Shown here: piece by piece, positions 9,212 to 20,084 of the stretch
Layout: every line of letters begins with the position of its first letter
How positions within the stretch are numbered: position 1 is the first letter of the stretch
Assembly (NCBI RefSeq): GCF_900101985.1
Contig: NZ_FNAR01000019.1
Location: 1-50,594, forward strand
DNA: 50,594 nt
Reading direction: 5' to 3'
Origin: Bhargavaea beijingensis
Lineage (GTDB): Bacteria > Bacillota > Bacilli > Bacillales_A > Planococcaceae
Translations under genes and position numbers: made by a program
Notes under the pieces: generated by a model
Told to the model about the DNA's origin: nothing
Database searches by the model: none
What the model saw: the letters and a program-made list of their open reading frames with translations, nothing else

Positions 9212-9271
9212 GACTAATCCCCTATCATTTCAAATCCGCCCGCCGCGGGTGGAAGGCGGATCGATTAATGT

Positions 9272-9287
9272 TGTCTGACATCAGACA
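9272..9287. promoter_or_regulatory. palindrome upstream of nupC, GntR-type operator candidate
   Basis: TGTCTGA-CA-TCAGACA has perfect 7-base arms around a 2-base centre in the nupC leader. The spacing and TCTGA/TCAGA arms resemble FadR-subfamily GntR operators. No GntR gene is in the window, so the regulator is not identified. The rest of 9212-9429 shows no gene. Confidence 0.45.
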
Positions 9288-9429
9288 TTCTCGTTACTAA
9301 AGGTATCAAATAGGCTATACAATTGTAAATGCTTAATGTCCTACTAATTCATTTCCGCAATTGCTTAAACCGTCCGAAATCAATCGCATTTCCACCATTC
9401 CCTGAATGGTCGAGCCATAAACAGCAAGA

Positions 9430-9469
9430 GCCGGCAGTCCGCTCTTCCTTTTCTGAGCGGATTGCCGGC
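9430..9469 (-). terminator. terminator after the YitT-like gene
   Basis: A 15-bp stem with one mismatch (9430-9444 with 9455-9469) lies directly after the stop codon. The T-run behind it is weak. Confidence 0.7.
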
Positions 9470-10324
9470 CTATTCGTAAATTCTTTCTTTTGAAAAGCCA
9501 TGCCCCAAAATTTCGGAGGCATTCAGGAAAACAACAAAGGAAGCAGGTTCTTTCTCATTAAGCATTTTTTTCAGGTACACCGCTTCTGACTGTTCCGCGA
9601 CACAGAGAATCATGGTTCGTTCGCGGTTGGAATGTCCGCCGGTCACCTTCAGCTTTGTGAGCCCCCGGTCGATTTCATCACGAATGATCTTCCTCACTTC
9701 TTCTTCCCTCTCAGTAATGATGAGGATCAGTTTTTGAGGCGAAGACTGCAGCTGGACGAAGTCGATGACTTTGCTCGTTACATAGATGGCCATCAGGGCG
9801 AACAGCGCAAGTTCGAAATCAAAGACGAACGCCGAGGCCAGGACAACCGCTCCGTCCACGATCAGCTGGGCGAACCCGCTTGAAATCCCCGTAAACTTTT
9901 TCAGGATCTGCGCAATCAGCGCCGTCCCGCCGGTGGAGCCGTTGCCCCGGTAGACGATGCCAAGCCCCACCCCCAAAAGGATCCCCCCGTAAATCGAGGA
10001 CAATAGCGGATTTTGAACCCCTAAGTTGAGATCGGCCGTCAACCAGATGGTGAACGGGACGAATAAAGTGCCGACAAGGGACTTCATGCTGAAATCCCGC
10101 CCGGCCAGGATAACCGCGAGGATGAACAGCGGAATGTTGATCAGCCACTGCACATAAGCGGGGTTCGCGCCATAAAGTTCATAAATGATGGTGCTGATTC
10201 CGGATACTCCGCCGGCAGCCAGCCTGGCGGGCAGCAAGAATAGATTAAAACTTAATCCTACAAGTGCCGATCCAAAGAGGATCAGCAGATAATCGTTGAA
10301 TACAGTTTTACTGAATGTCTTCAT
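9470..10324 (-). CDS. YitT family membrane protein (DUF161 + DUF2179)
   Basis: The 284-residue protein has five to six membrane segments in residues 1-200 (DUF161/YitT repeats with a G-N-G-S-T-G-G loop near the middle) and a soluble C-terminal DUF2179 domain of about 80 residues (from LILIITEREEEVRK). Bacillus genomes hold several paralogues. The transport substrate is unknown. I chose ATG 10324, nine codons inside the longest frame, because AGGGAGGGG lies just upstream. It is a single gene with its own terminator, between nupC and the xpt-pbuX operon. Confidence 0.9.
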   Translation of the reverse strand: MKTFSKTVFNDYLLILFGSALVGLSFNLFLLPARLAAGGVSGISTIIYELYGANPAYVQWLINIPLFILAVILAGRDFSMKSLVGTLFVPFTIWLTADLNLGVQNPLLSSIYGGILLGVGLGIVYRGNGSTGGTALIAQILKKFTGISSGFAQLIVDGAVVLASAFVFDFELALFALMAIYVTSKVIDFVQLQSSPQKLILIITEREEEVRKIIRDEIDRGLTKLKVTGGHSNRERTMILCVAEQSEAVYLKKMLNEKEPASFVVFLNASEILGHGFSKERIYE

Positions 10325-10459
10325 ACCGGTCCCCTCCCTTTTGCATCCCATCTATTTTAGCAGTCCCGCACAAGATGGGATTTCTGAATTCCTTTAGCTG
10401 ACTGATGGGATAGACTGATGCGAGCGGTGATAGATATTATTTTGCTAACGAATGAAAAG

Positions 10460-10531
10460 CCGATGGGCCACGCATCGGAAATCCTGAGATTTAATAATGT
10501 GAAACCGCACTGCCGAAAGGACAGTGCGGTT
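10460..10531 (-). terminator. tandem hairpins downstream of pbuX
   Basis: The first hairpin (10503-10512 with 10522-10531, extended by an inner CC/GG pair) follows the pbuX stop at 10542. A second (10460-10465 with 10473-10478) is followed on the minus strand by CTTTTCATT. The 217-base gap to the YitT-like gene shows nothing else. Confidence 0.6.
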
Positions 10532-10541
10532 CATTCTGTAT

Positions 10542-12697
<2,156 letters not shown>

Positions 12698-12699
12698 TT

Positions 12700-12727
12700 A
12701 GTATATCACGGCAACAGAAGTTTTCAA
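12700..12727 (-). promoter_or_regulatory. xpt-pbuX promoter
   Basis: On the minus strand TTGAAA (12727-12722) is followed after 16 bases by TATACT (12705-12700). The start of transcription would be near 12693, just ahead of the aptamer. Confidence 0.65.
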
Positions 12728-12813
12728 GCAAGACTTCAATAAACGGAATTCACCGAAAACGGGAAGCGTTTTCCGATGCCTTATGGACTGCGTTCTGTTG
12801 TGAATGCCACTTT

Positions 12814-14031
12814 TTACAAAGGCGCAGTCTGGCGTTCATCCGGCAAGTATAGGGAGACCAGCCCAAGAATCGGCAAAAGGCTGATGATGAACATGGTCGT
12901 ATAGACCCCTGCCAAATCCATGAAGGCACCGATCGCGACCGAACCGATTGCGCCCATGCCGAAGGCAAAGCCGACGGTCAGGCCGGCCATCGTTCCGATT
13001 TTCCCCGGCACGAGCTCCTGGGCATAAACGACAGCGACCGAGAAGCTGGACATGAGCACGAATCCGACGATACCGAGCACCGGCGCAACCAGCCAGATCG
13101 GCAGGTGAGGCAGCGCAACGGCGAGCGGGATCGGAATTAGGGCAGAGGCCGCGATGACCCGCTTCCTGCCGTACCGGTCCGCGAAAGGCCCGCCGAAAAA
13201 GGTTCCGGCTGCGCCGAGTGCAAGGAACATGAAAATGAAATACTGAGCCTGGCGGACGGTCAGCCCGTATTCGCCGGTCAGGTAAAAGACGTAGTAGCCC
13301 TGCATGTTCACCACATAGAATGACCGGACAAAGATGACAATCAGGAGCAGCGTGAGGCCGGCTTTGATTTTTCCCGGCGTCAGGCCGGAAACACCGGAAA
13401 TCCGGCGTTTCTTGCCTTCAGCTGCTTCATTCTCTTCCCTGAGTCGATTGCTTGTCCAGCGACCGACACGGGCCAGGATGAGGACCCCTGCCGCTGCAAG
13501 AATCAGGAACCAGGCGGCCCCCGCCTGCCCGAGCGGGATGAGAATCAGTGCCGTAATGACCGGTGCCAGGGCCTGTCCGCTGTTGCCGCCGACCTGGAAG
13601 ATGGATTGGGACATGCCGCGCTTTGCCCCGCCTGCCAGATAGGCCACGCGGGATCCTTCCGGGTGGAAAATCGCCGAACCGAGGCCGAGGAACATGGACG
13701 CGATAAGAAGCATCCAGTATTCGGGTGAAAATGCCAGCAGCAGAATTCCGATGAAGGCGAGCGCCATGGCTGCCGGCAACATGAACGGGCGCGGTTTTTT
13801 GTCGCTGATGATCCCTATCACCGGCTGCATGACCGATGACAGCATCTGCAGCACAAAAGTGATCAGGCCCAACTGAACATAACTGTAGCCATTTTCTGCC
13901 TGCAATATCGGGTACATTGCCGGCACGACGGCGGAAATGGCATCGTTCAAAAGGTGGCATCCGCCGATGGCGAACATGACCGGATAAACGGGATCCGGCG
14001 CCCGTTTCAGTGTTGCAGCCGTTGACGCCAT
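12814..14031 (-). CDS. MFS transporter, fosmidomycin-resistance (Fsr)-like
   Basis: The 405-residue protein has 12 predicted membrane segments and the Fsr-subfamily sequence GLGSAIFHPEGSRVAYLAGG around residues 115-135, plus the SDKKPRP loop between helices 2 and 3. Homologues export fosmidomycin and other compounds, though the natural substrate is usually unknown. GGAGGAGAG lies nine bases before the ATG. It is 17 bases downstream of an FAD oxidase gene and probably cotranscribed with it. A weak 7-bp inverted repeat (12755-12761/12767-12773) follows it, without a good T-run. Confidence 0.88.
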   Translation of the reverse strand: MASTAATLKRAPDPVYPVMFAIGGCHLLNDAISAVVPAMYPILQAENGYSYVQLGLITFVLQMLSSVMQPVIGIISDKKPRPFMLPAAMALAFIGILLLAFSPEYWMLLIASMFLGLGSAIFHPEGSRVAYLAGGAKRGMSQSIFQVGGNSGQALAPVITALILIPLGQAGAAWFLILAAAGVLILARVGRWTSNRLREENEAAEGKKRRISGVSGLTPGKIKAGLTLLLIVIFVRSFYVVNMQGYYVFYLTGEYGLTVRQAQYFIFMFLALGAAGTFFGGPFADRYGRKRVIAASALIPIPLAVALPHLPIWLVAPVLGIVGFVLMSSFSVAVVYAQELVPGKIGTMAGLTVGFAFGMGAIGSVAIGAFMDLAGVYTTMFIISLLPILGLVSLYLPDERQTAPL

Positions 14032-14048
14032 AGTTGTCGTCTCTCCTC

Positions 14049-15170
14049 CTACTCCCGGGCGATCGCCTTATCCGGGCTATAAAGTGCAGGATCGATGTCC
14101 AATGTCTCCCCCGTTGCCATTTTGGCAAGCTGTACGCCCAGATACGGGCCTACAGTCAGCCCTGATGAGCCGAGTCCGTTTGCGAAATACAGCCCGTCGA
14201 TTCCGCCAAGCCGACCCGCTACAGGCAGGTTGTCCGCCGTAAATGGCCGGTAGCCTACGTTCACTTCCTCGAAAACCGCTTTTTTCAAAAGCGGTGCGGT
14301 GACAAACGCCTTGTCCAGCATTTCATGGATGGCCCCTGCAGTCGGGAACATCTCGAATTCGTGTTCGTCCTCATGGGTCGTTCCGACGATGATCTTTCCA
14401 TTATCAGCCGGCACGATATAGTGGCGGCGCGGCGGCATGATGACCGGCCAATCATCTGTAGGCTCATTCTCAAGACGCAGATGGAGGATCTGGGCTTTCT
14501 GGGCGTGGACGTCAAGCTTCAGCCCGATCGGCGCCACCGCTTCCGCCGCCCAGGCTCCTGCAGTCACCAAAACGGCGTCTGCACGTATCAGTTCCCCGTC
14601 AACCATCGCTCCGTTCACTTTCCCGTCTGCCGCGGAAACGACCGCGGAACCATGGACAATTGCCGCGCCATGCTTTTGCGCCGCAGACAGCATTGCTTTC
14701 CGGAGTTGGCCGCCGTTGACTCTGGCTGCCCCGCTGATCCGGACGGAGGCAAATTCCTCGCCGAGCATCGGGACAATCTCTCTTGTTTCCTCTTCGCTGA
14801 GCCTTCGGATCTCCCCGATTTCCGGGGCCCCGACTCTCCGGGTGACCGCCCGTTCTTCAGCCAAGTCCAGCACGGCCGGGTCCGTATGTACGCTTACCGC
14901 GCCGACACGGCGGTAGCCGGTTTCCGTCTCGCCGTCTTGTTCGAGGGAGCGGATCAGCTCCGGATAAAAGGCCGCTCCGCCTTTGGCAAGCGCATACCAG
15001 GCCTTATTACGGCGCTGCGACAGCCACGGACAGATAATGCCCGCAGCGGCTCCTGTCGCCTGCCCCGGCTCTCCGCGGTCAATCACGGTTACCGCATATC
15101 CTGATTTTGCAAGTTGATAGGCGGCGGAAGCTCCCAGGATTCCCCCGCCTATGATGATGACTTGATTCAT
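14049..15170 (-). CDS. FAD-dependent amino-acid oxidase-family protein (DAO superfamily)
   Basis: The 373-residue protein begins with the dinucleotide-binding fingerprint VIIIGGGILGASAAYQLA (residues 4-21) and ends with the second FAD block (YFANGLGSSGLTVGP), as in glycine oxidase, sarcosine oxidase and DadA. It would oxidise an amine or amino acid, with the substrate unresolved. I prefer ATG 15170, with GGGTG about six bases upstream, over an in-frame GTG three codons earlier. It heads a two-gene operon with an MFS exporter. Confidence 0.82.
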   Translation of the reverse strand: MNQVIIIGGGILGASAAYQLAKSGYAVTVIDRGEPGQATGAAAGIICPWLSQRRNKAWYALAKGGAAFYPELIRSLEQDGETETGYRRVGAVSVHTDPAVLDLAEERAVTRRVGAPEIGEIRRLSEEETREIVPMLGEEFASVRISGAARVNGGQLRKAMLSAAQKHGAAIVHGSAVVSAADGKVNGAMVDGELIRADAVLVTAGAWAAEAVAPIGLKLDVHAQKAQILHLRLENEPTDDWPVIMPPRRHYIVPADNGKIIVGTTHEDEHEFEMFPTAGAIHEMLDKAFVTAPLLKKAVFEEVNVGYRPFTADNLPVAGRLGGIDGLYFANGLGSSGLTVGPYLGVQLAKMATGETLDIDPALYSPDKAIARE

Positions 15171-15320
15171 TGGCAACACCCGATTTCTGATTGGATTCCT
15201 GTTCTATTGTAGCTGAACCGCCCACACAGGCAAACCGTTCCGGCCCCATTGCCGCATCCCGCGAAACATTTCGGGTATAAGAGTCGTATACAGATCAGAC
15301 AAAACGGACGGAGGTTGCTT

Positions 15321-16127
15321 ATGGAATCAAGACAATGGCTTGAACAGGAACTGGAGCAGATCCGCAAATGGGAGAAATCGCAGGGAAAGAAGAAAATCTG
15401 GGACCGGATCGGCCGGATTCCCTTCGCCCTGCTGGACAAGTTGACCCCTGATTTTATCCAGGACAAGGTCGGAAAGGCGCTGGATGAGCTGGGCAAATTT
15501 GTCCAGACGGGCGGAGGGTATCTGAGCTCAGAAAAATCGGTCGCCAACTATTTCAGCAACCAGCAAGTCCGCACAATTTCAGATGCGGCCCGGATGCCGG
15601 TCTCCGCAATGGATGAAGCCGCGGACCGTGTCGCCGGCAACAGGACGAAGATGGCGACCGTACAGGGGGCATCGACAGGCTTTGGCGGCATTTTCACCTT
15701 GTCGCTGGATATTCCCGTCCTGCTCGGTCTTCAGCTGAAGACCCTCCAGGACATCGCCATGTGCTACGGATACGATCCCACCGATCCCACGGAGCGGCTT
15801 TTCATCGTCAAGGTCATGCAGTTTGTCACATCTGACAGCCACGGCAGAGAAGCCACCCTGAAACAGTTGGATTATCTGGACCAAGGCAGCGAAGAAGCCC
15901 GCCGGGAGATCGTCTCGGAGCTGAAGGGATGGCGGGAAGTCGTCATGTCCTTCCGTGACCGCTGGGGAATGAAAAAAATGTTCCAGCTGATTCCGGTTGC
16001 AGGGCTCGTTTTCGGGGCCATCACCAACCGGAACACAATCTCCGAACTCGCCGAAGCCGGTACGATCCTTTACCGCAAACGCCGCATCCGGGAGCGGCTG
16101 GCTTCATTGAAACAGCGCAACGCGTGA
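15321..16127 (+). CDS. EcsC family protein
   Basis: The 268-residue protein matches the EcsC-family layout: a charged N-terminus (EQELEQIRKWEK), an amphipathic central part with GASTGFGGIFTLSLDIPVLLGL (near residue 115), and a conserved C-terminal glycine-rich helix (IPVAGLVFGAITNR). GGAGG lies seven bases before the ATG. In Bacillus EcsC accompanies the EcsAB transporter, but here no transporter is adjacent, and paralogues of this kind have unknown function. It is divergent from the oxidase gene. Confidence 0.82.
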   Translation: MESRQWLEQELEQIRKWEKSQGKKKIWDRIGRIPFALLDKLTPDFIQDKVGKALDELGKFVQTGGGYLSSEKSVANYFSNQQVRTISDAARMPVSAMDEAADRVAGNRTKMATVQGASTGFGGIFTLSLDIPVLLGLQLKTLQDIAMCYGYDPTDPTERLFIVKVMQFVTSDSHGREATLKQLDYLDQGSEEARREIVSELKGWREVVMSFRDRWGMKKMFQLIPVAGLVFGAITNRNTISELAEAGTILYRKRRIRERLASLKQRNA

Positions 16128-16228
16128 TCCGTATTCCCATCCGGACGGCGTGACTATACGTTCGCCCGCCATTGCATTCCCACGAGATGTCGACGGCGAT
16201 ATGACTTATCCGCAATCTGTTGGAAGAC

Positions 16229-16258
16229 AAAACGCCTGCCGGGCCGGCAGGCGTTTTT
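16229..16258. terminator. bidirectional terminator between convergent genes
   Basis: Complementary arms 16231-16242 and 16244-16255 (the loop takes part of the GC centre) are flanked by A and T runs on both sides. It serves the EcsC-family gene (plus) and the thioredoxin-like gene (minus). Confidence 0.85.
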
Positions 16259-16266
16259 CATTCGGA

Positions 16267-16584
16267 TCAGGAGGCAAGACCATCCAAGAAAGCCTCGATC
16301 TCTTGTTTTGTCTTGCGGTCCTTGCTGACAAATCGGCCCGTCTCTTCACCTTCGCTGAAGGCGATAAAGCTCGGGATTCCGTAGATGTCCAGTTCTCCGC
16401 ACAGATCGATGAATTCGTCGCGGTTCACAGAGATGAAGGTATACTCCGGATAGTCCGCTTCGATCATCGGCATGAACGGGTCAACAAAGCGGCAGTCCGG
16501 GCACCAGCCGGCGGTGAACATGAACACTACGCGCTCTTCCTGTTTCAGTTCGTCAAACTGTTCAACTGATTTCAATTCTTCCAT
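16267..16584 (-). CDS. thioredoxin-like protein (YtpP type)
   Basis: The 105-residue cytoplasmic protein has the thioredoxin fold with active site WCPDC (about residues 27-31) and the cis-proline in GIPSF. The WCPDC rather than WCGPC motif and the length match the YtpP family of Bacillus. GGGGGA lies seven bases before the ATG. It is 18 bases downstream of the HtrA-like protease gene, so the two are probably cotranscribed, which may link it to envelope or thiol stress. Confidence 0.88.
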   Translation of the reverse strand: MEELKSVEQFDELKQEERVVFMFTAGWCPDCRFVDPFMPMIEADYPEYTFISVNRDEFIDLCGELDIYGIPSFIAFSEGEETGRFVSKDRKTKQEIEAFLDGLAS

Positions 16585-16602
16585 CCTAATTCCCCCTTTT
16601 GA

Positions 16603-18075
16603 TTACTCGGCGACTGTGACGTCGGACACTTGGAAGAAGCCGTTTTCGTCGATGATGACCTTATATTCACGGTTTACTTGTGTCTCTTCCACCGTCCCGT
16701 CAGCTGCGGTCGCCTCTTCTGTTTCGGTCGAATGCACGATTGCATAATCGTCTATGATCTCAACCGATGTGACGTCCTGTCCGGTCAGCTTGTACGTGAT
16801 GCCGCTGTCGGCCAGTTCCTTCGCCTCTTGAGTCAGTTTATCATAGGCAGGGCTTTCAGGCAGGACAAGGTCTGCAACCCAGAAGAAGTCACCTGCATCT
16901 TTCATCAGTGAATGGAAATGGCCGAAGCTGAGTGCAAAGTTTTCAAGGGCGATTTCATTGAGTGTATCGCCTTCCCAACCGCCTTCAAACTCGTCATCTT
17001 CCGGAGAAGCGGCCCCGCCCTCGAACTCATCGTACGTACCGAAGACGCCGACGACCTGATCCGGGGACATCGGGCTCGCTGCCCACTGGTCAAGCAGTCC
17101 GGTCATGCTGTAAAGAGGAATGGCAAAGCCAACGAGGCTGTTGTCCTGCATGACAAGGGAGTTGATGCCGACAACCTTGCCCGTCTTGGCATCGATCAGC
17201 GGTCCTCCGCTGTTCCCCCGTTCGATTCGTGCATTGATCTGATAAATATTTTCATAGATAAAGCCCAACTCAAGATTTTGGTCATGGGCGGTCAGCTTGC
17301 CTGTCGTAACCGTATTGGAAAGACCGTGCGGACTGCCGATTGCGATGACTTCTGTACCGATCGGCGTCACATCATTTTCCAACTTAAAAGGTTCAATATT
17401 GGAAAAATCATCCACCTTGACCAATGCCACGTCAGAGCGGTCCGAGATACCGATGACCCGGCCTGCGGCTTCCTTGCCGTCACTGTTCCGGACCGTGACA
17501 TCCGTGAAACCGCTCACCACGTGAGCATTGGTGGCAATGAGCCCGCCCTTTTTATAAAGAAAACCGGAGCCGATGTTATCATCGGTCAGAATCGTGAACA
17601 CCTTCGGCAGCGATTCTTTGATGATCTGCTGGGCATCCCGCTCCTGTCCGGCAATCTTCTCAGGGAGAATGATGGCTTCCTGGGCGACAGCATTGTCTTC
17701 CTGTATCGCGCGTTCTACGGTTCCCTCACTGACAACCGGTTCCGCAACATCTTCCTTTGTTGTTTCCTCAGCCGGTTCATCCTCTTCCGGAACTTCTTCC
17801 GGCTGGTCCTCCTTTTCGTCCGGGACGGGTTCATCCGTCTCAGGCAAAGTCTCTTTGTCCGGCGCAACCGGCTCCGTCTCTACGGCCGCATCTTCGTCCC
17901 CCAAGAATTGGAGCGTGGCGAATGCTCCCCCTGTCAGAAGGAATAAGGCCGCAACCGCACTGGCGACGATGCTTTTCCTTTTCTTTTTCCGGTTGCCGCG
18001 AGTCATCCGATTACCGCATTCCGGGCAAGTCCCTTCAAATTGGTCCGATTTATGTCCGCAATTTGGGCATTTCAT
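16603..18075 (-). CDS. membrane-anchored HtrA-type serine protease with zinc ribbon
   Basis: The 490-residue protein starts with a zinc ribbon (C3, C6, C17, C20) in the cytoplasm, then one membrane segment (about 35-58), an acidic Pro/Glu-rich linker (60-115), and a trypsin-like domain with His185 (TNAHVV), Asp215 (SDVALV) and Ser289 (GNSGGP). No PDZ domain is evident. The last 150 residues look like an NTF2/TcaA-like extracytoplasmic domain. This domain order differs from the classical TM-protease-PDZ HtrA. The ATG 18075 follows GGAGTGA. The longest frame starts far upstream without a ribosome site. Confidence 0.85.
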   Translation of the reverse strand: MKCPNCGHKSDQFEGTCPECGNRMTRGNRKKKRKSIVASAVAALFLLTGGAFATLQFLGDEDAAVETEPVAPDKETLPETDEPVPDEKEDQPEEVPEEDEPAEETTKEDVAEPVVSEGTVERAIQEDNAVAQEAIILPEKIAGQERDAQQIIKESLPKVFTILTDDNIGSGFLYKKGGLIATNAHVVSGFTDVTVRNSDGKEAAGRVIGISDRSDVALVKVDDFSNIEPFKLENDVTPIGTEVIAIGSPHGLSNTVTTGKLTAHDQNLELGFIYENIYQINARIERGNSGGPLIDAKTGKVVGINSLVMQDNSLVGFAIPLYSMTGLLDQWAASPMSPDQVVGVFGTYDEFEGGAASPEDDEFEGGWEGDTLNEIALENFALSFGHFHSLMKDAGDFFWVADLVLPESPAYDKLTQEAKELADSGITYKLTGQDVTSVEIIDDYAIVHSTETEEATAADGTVEETQVNREYKVIIDENGFFQVSDVTVAE

Positions 18076-18259
18076 TGTATGTTCACTCCGTCCGCTGCTG
18101 GATATGTAAATTTTTGTTGTTGATAACCGCAAAATACGACAATTAATCCCCATTCTATCATGGATATGGGAGGACAAGCACTGGAAAATCGATTGATTTT
18201 CAATTATCGCCCCCGCTTCCGCTATCGGTTATACTGGGAACTGACAAGGGGTGTTGATG

Positions 18260-19039
18260 ATGTGTCTCGTATTACTTAATCATGGCAAGCATCCGGTCTA
18301 TCCGCTGATTGTGGCGGCCAACCGGGATGAGTTTTATGACCGGCCGGCTGCACCGGCCCATATATGGGAACAACCCGCCGGCCTTGTCGCCGGCAAGGAT
18401 CTGACCGGCGGCGGAACTTGGCTAGGGCTCACCCATTCAGGCCGATTTGGGGCCCTCACCAATGTCCGGAGGCCGGATGTGCCACCCCCTCCGGTTGCGA
18501 GGACCCGAGGCGGCATCGTCACGGATCTTCTGGATGATTCGGTACCGATTGAACAGACATTGGAACGCCTTTCTGAACAGGGGAATCAGTATGACCTTTA
18601 TAATGTCATCGCAGGGATGCCAGGTCGTCTAGTTTATGAGACGAACCAGTCTCCGGGAAGTTTCAGCGAGATTCCGGCCGGTACCCACGGTCTCAGCAAT
18701 GCCATGCTGAATTCGCCGTGGCCGAAGGTCGAACACGGGGTTGAGCTTTTATCGAGGATTGCCGATGATGTCTGTCCGATCGACCCGGATGCTCTCTTTG
18801 AAATCTTGGGCATAGCGGAACCGTTCCCGGATTCCCATCTTCCGGACACCGGCGTCGGTCCCGATCTGGAGCGCTCTCTTTCCCCGCTCTTCATCCACAT
18901 GAGCGGTTACGGCACCCGGTGCCAGACTGTCATCCTTGTCGACCGTGACGCACGCGCAACTTTTATCGAACGCAGCTTTGTGGACGGAAAATGTACGAAT
19001 GAAGAACGCTTAACCTTCCAAATTCGCTTCCAGAGGTAA
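18260..19039 (+). CDS. NRDE/TANGO2 family protein
   Basis: The 259-residue protein carries the family signature AANRDEFYDRP (about residues 19-29) and GGGTWLG. Starting at ATG 18260 makes Cys residue 2, as usual in this family, where it resembles an N-terminal nucleophile hydrolase. AAGGGG lies eight bases upstream. The bacterial role is not settled. The vertebrate relative TANGO2 has been linked to lipid or heme handling. It is a single gene divergent from the HtrA-like protease gene. Confidence 0.88.
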   Translation: MCLVLLNHGKHPVYPLIVAANRDEFYDRPAAPAHIWEQPAGLVAGKDLTGGGTWLGLTHSGRFGALTNVRRPDVPPPPVARTRGGIVTDLLDDSVPIEQTLERLSEQGNQYDLYNVIAGMPGRLVYETNQSPGSFSEIPAGTHGLSNAMLNSPWPKVEHGVELLSRIADDVCPIDPDALFEILGIAEPFPDSHLPDTGVGPDLERSLSPLFIHMSGYGTRCQTVILVDRDARATFIERSFVDGKCTNEERLTFQIRFQR

Positions 19040-19051
19040 TCAAGGCATAGG

Positions 19052-19089
19052 AAAACCGGCAGGCCCCCTAGTGGGCCACTGCCGGTTTT
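19052..19089. terminator. bidirectional terminator
   Basis: A 10-bp stem (19052-19061 with 19080-19089) is extended by an inner 5-bp stem (19062-19066 with 19073-19077). It lies between the convergent NRDE gene and the small membrane protein gene, with A/T runs at both ends. Confidence 0.82.
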
Positions 19090-19090
19090 C

Positions 19091-19306
19091 TTACATCAGG
19101 GCTTCTAAAATCACGGCAATCGTGATGCCCGCAAGAGCAACCCAGAACGATGCCCACAGCGGTTTTTCCGTATCGTACGGATATGGACGGCTGTCCGGAT
19201 AATGCTTGGCCAATGCAAATCCCCCCTGTCTGACGACAAGATCATCTGCATGTATGATTCCCTGAAAGAATCCTCCCAAAACAGCCTGTTCCAAAGGTTT
19301 CTTCAT
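19091..19306 (-). CDS. small hypothetical membrane protein
   Basis: The 71-residue product has one convincing membrane helix at its C-terminus (about residues 50-69) and a Tyr/Pro/Asp-rich middle. Its ATG follows the TAA of the dehydrogenase gene with no gap (TAAATG), and the gene is followed at once by a terminator, which supports it being the last gene of that operon. The nearest GGAGG is 15-17 bases upstream, so translation probably depends on coupling. No family recognised. Confidence 0.6.
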   Translation of the reverse strand: MKKPLEQAVLGGFFQGIIHADDLVVRQGGFALAKHYPDSRPYPYDTEKPLWASFWVALAGITIAVILEALM

Positions 19307-20071
19307 TTATTGTGCCGTGTAGCCGCCGTCCAGAACGACCGCCTGGCCGGTCATCCCTTTGGCATCGTCGCTTGCGATGTATTTGGCAAGCGAGACGATT
19401 TCCCCGATTTCAATCAGGCGTTTTTGTGGGATCAGCGGGTAAAGCACTTCTCCCAGCACTTGTTCCACAGAGATACCTCTCGTCTTGGCGAGATCGCCCA
19501 TCTGGTTTCTGACAAGTTCCGTATCGATGTAGCCCGGGCAGATGGCATTTACGGTAATCCCGTCCTGAGCGGTTTCCAGTGCTGAAACCTTGGTCAGGCC
19601 GATGACGCCATGCTTTGCAGAGTTGTAGGCCGCCTTACCGGCAAATCCGATCAGGCCGTTGATGGATGCCATATTGATGATGCGGCCCCATCCCTGTTTT
19701 TTCATGTGAGGCAGCACATGCTTGGTCGCCATGAACGGACCGACCAGCATGATGTCAATCAGCTGGCGATATTTGTCCGTCGGGAACTGTTCAAGATCGG
19801 CAACATGCTGCATTCCGGCGTTGTTGATCAGAATATCAATATTGCCGAAACGTTCCACCGTGAAGTCGATCGCTCGGATTACGTCCTCTTCATTTGTGAC
19901 ATCACAGACAATGCCTTCGGCGTCATCGCCAAGCGTTGAAGCCGCTTGTTTGACGCCTTCTTCATTCATATCAGATAGGACGACTGTCGCCCCCGCTTCG
20001 GAAAATCCTTTTGCAATCTCAAATCCGATTCCCCTTGCGGCCCCTGTAACCAGCACTACCTTTCCTTCCAT
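19307..20071 (-). CDS. bdhA: 3-hydroxybutyrate dehydrogenase (short-chain dehydrogenase)
   Basis: The 254-residue SDR has the NAD loop TGAARGIG (9-16), NNAG near 83-86, and the catalytic Ser136, Tyr149, Lys153. The C-terminus (TGQAVVLDGGYTAQ) and LVRNQMGDLAKTRGIS region match D-3-hydroxybutyrate dehydrogenases, which interconvert 3-hydroxybutyrate and acetoacetate in ketone-body/PHB metabolism. GGGGGAG precedes ATG 20071. It is 13 bases downstream of the FusB-like gene and abuts a small membrane protein gene. Substrate assignment is by family resemblance. Confidence 0.87.
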   Translation of the reverse strand: MEGKVVLVTGAARGIGFEIAKGFSEAGATVVLSDMNEEGVKQAASTLGDDAEGIVCDVTNEEDVIRAIDFTVERFGNIDILINNAGMQHVADLEQFPTDKYRQLIDIMLVGPFMATKHVLPHMKKQGWGRIINMASINGLIGFAGKAAYNSAKHGVIGLTKVSALETAQDGITVNAICPGYIDTELVRNQMGDLAKTRGISVEQVLGEVLYPLIPQKRLIEIGEIVSLAKYIASDDAKGMTGQAVVLDGGYTAQ

Positions 20072-20084
20072 GGCATTCTCCCCC

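Noticed and set aside
9331-9430. Possible further 21-base-period repeat on the minus strand
   Set aside because: A faint similarity (GGAAATGCGATT, AAGCAATTGCGG) is present but unit agreement is too poor to separate from chance.
12755-12773. Inverted repeat as terminator of the MFS transporter gene
   Set aside because: The 7-bp stem has no T-run on the minus strand and overlaps the upstream region of the xpt promoter, so a terminator call is not justified.
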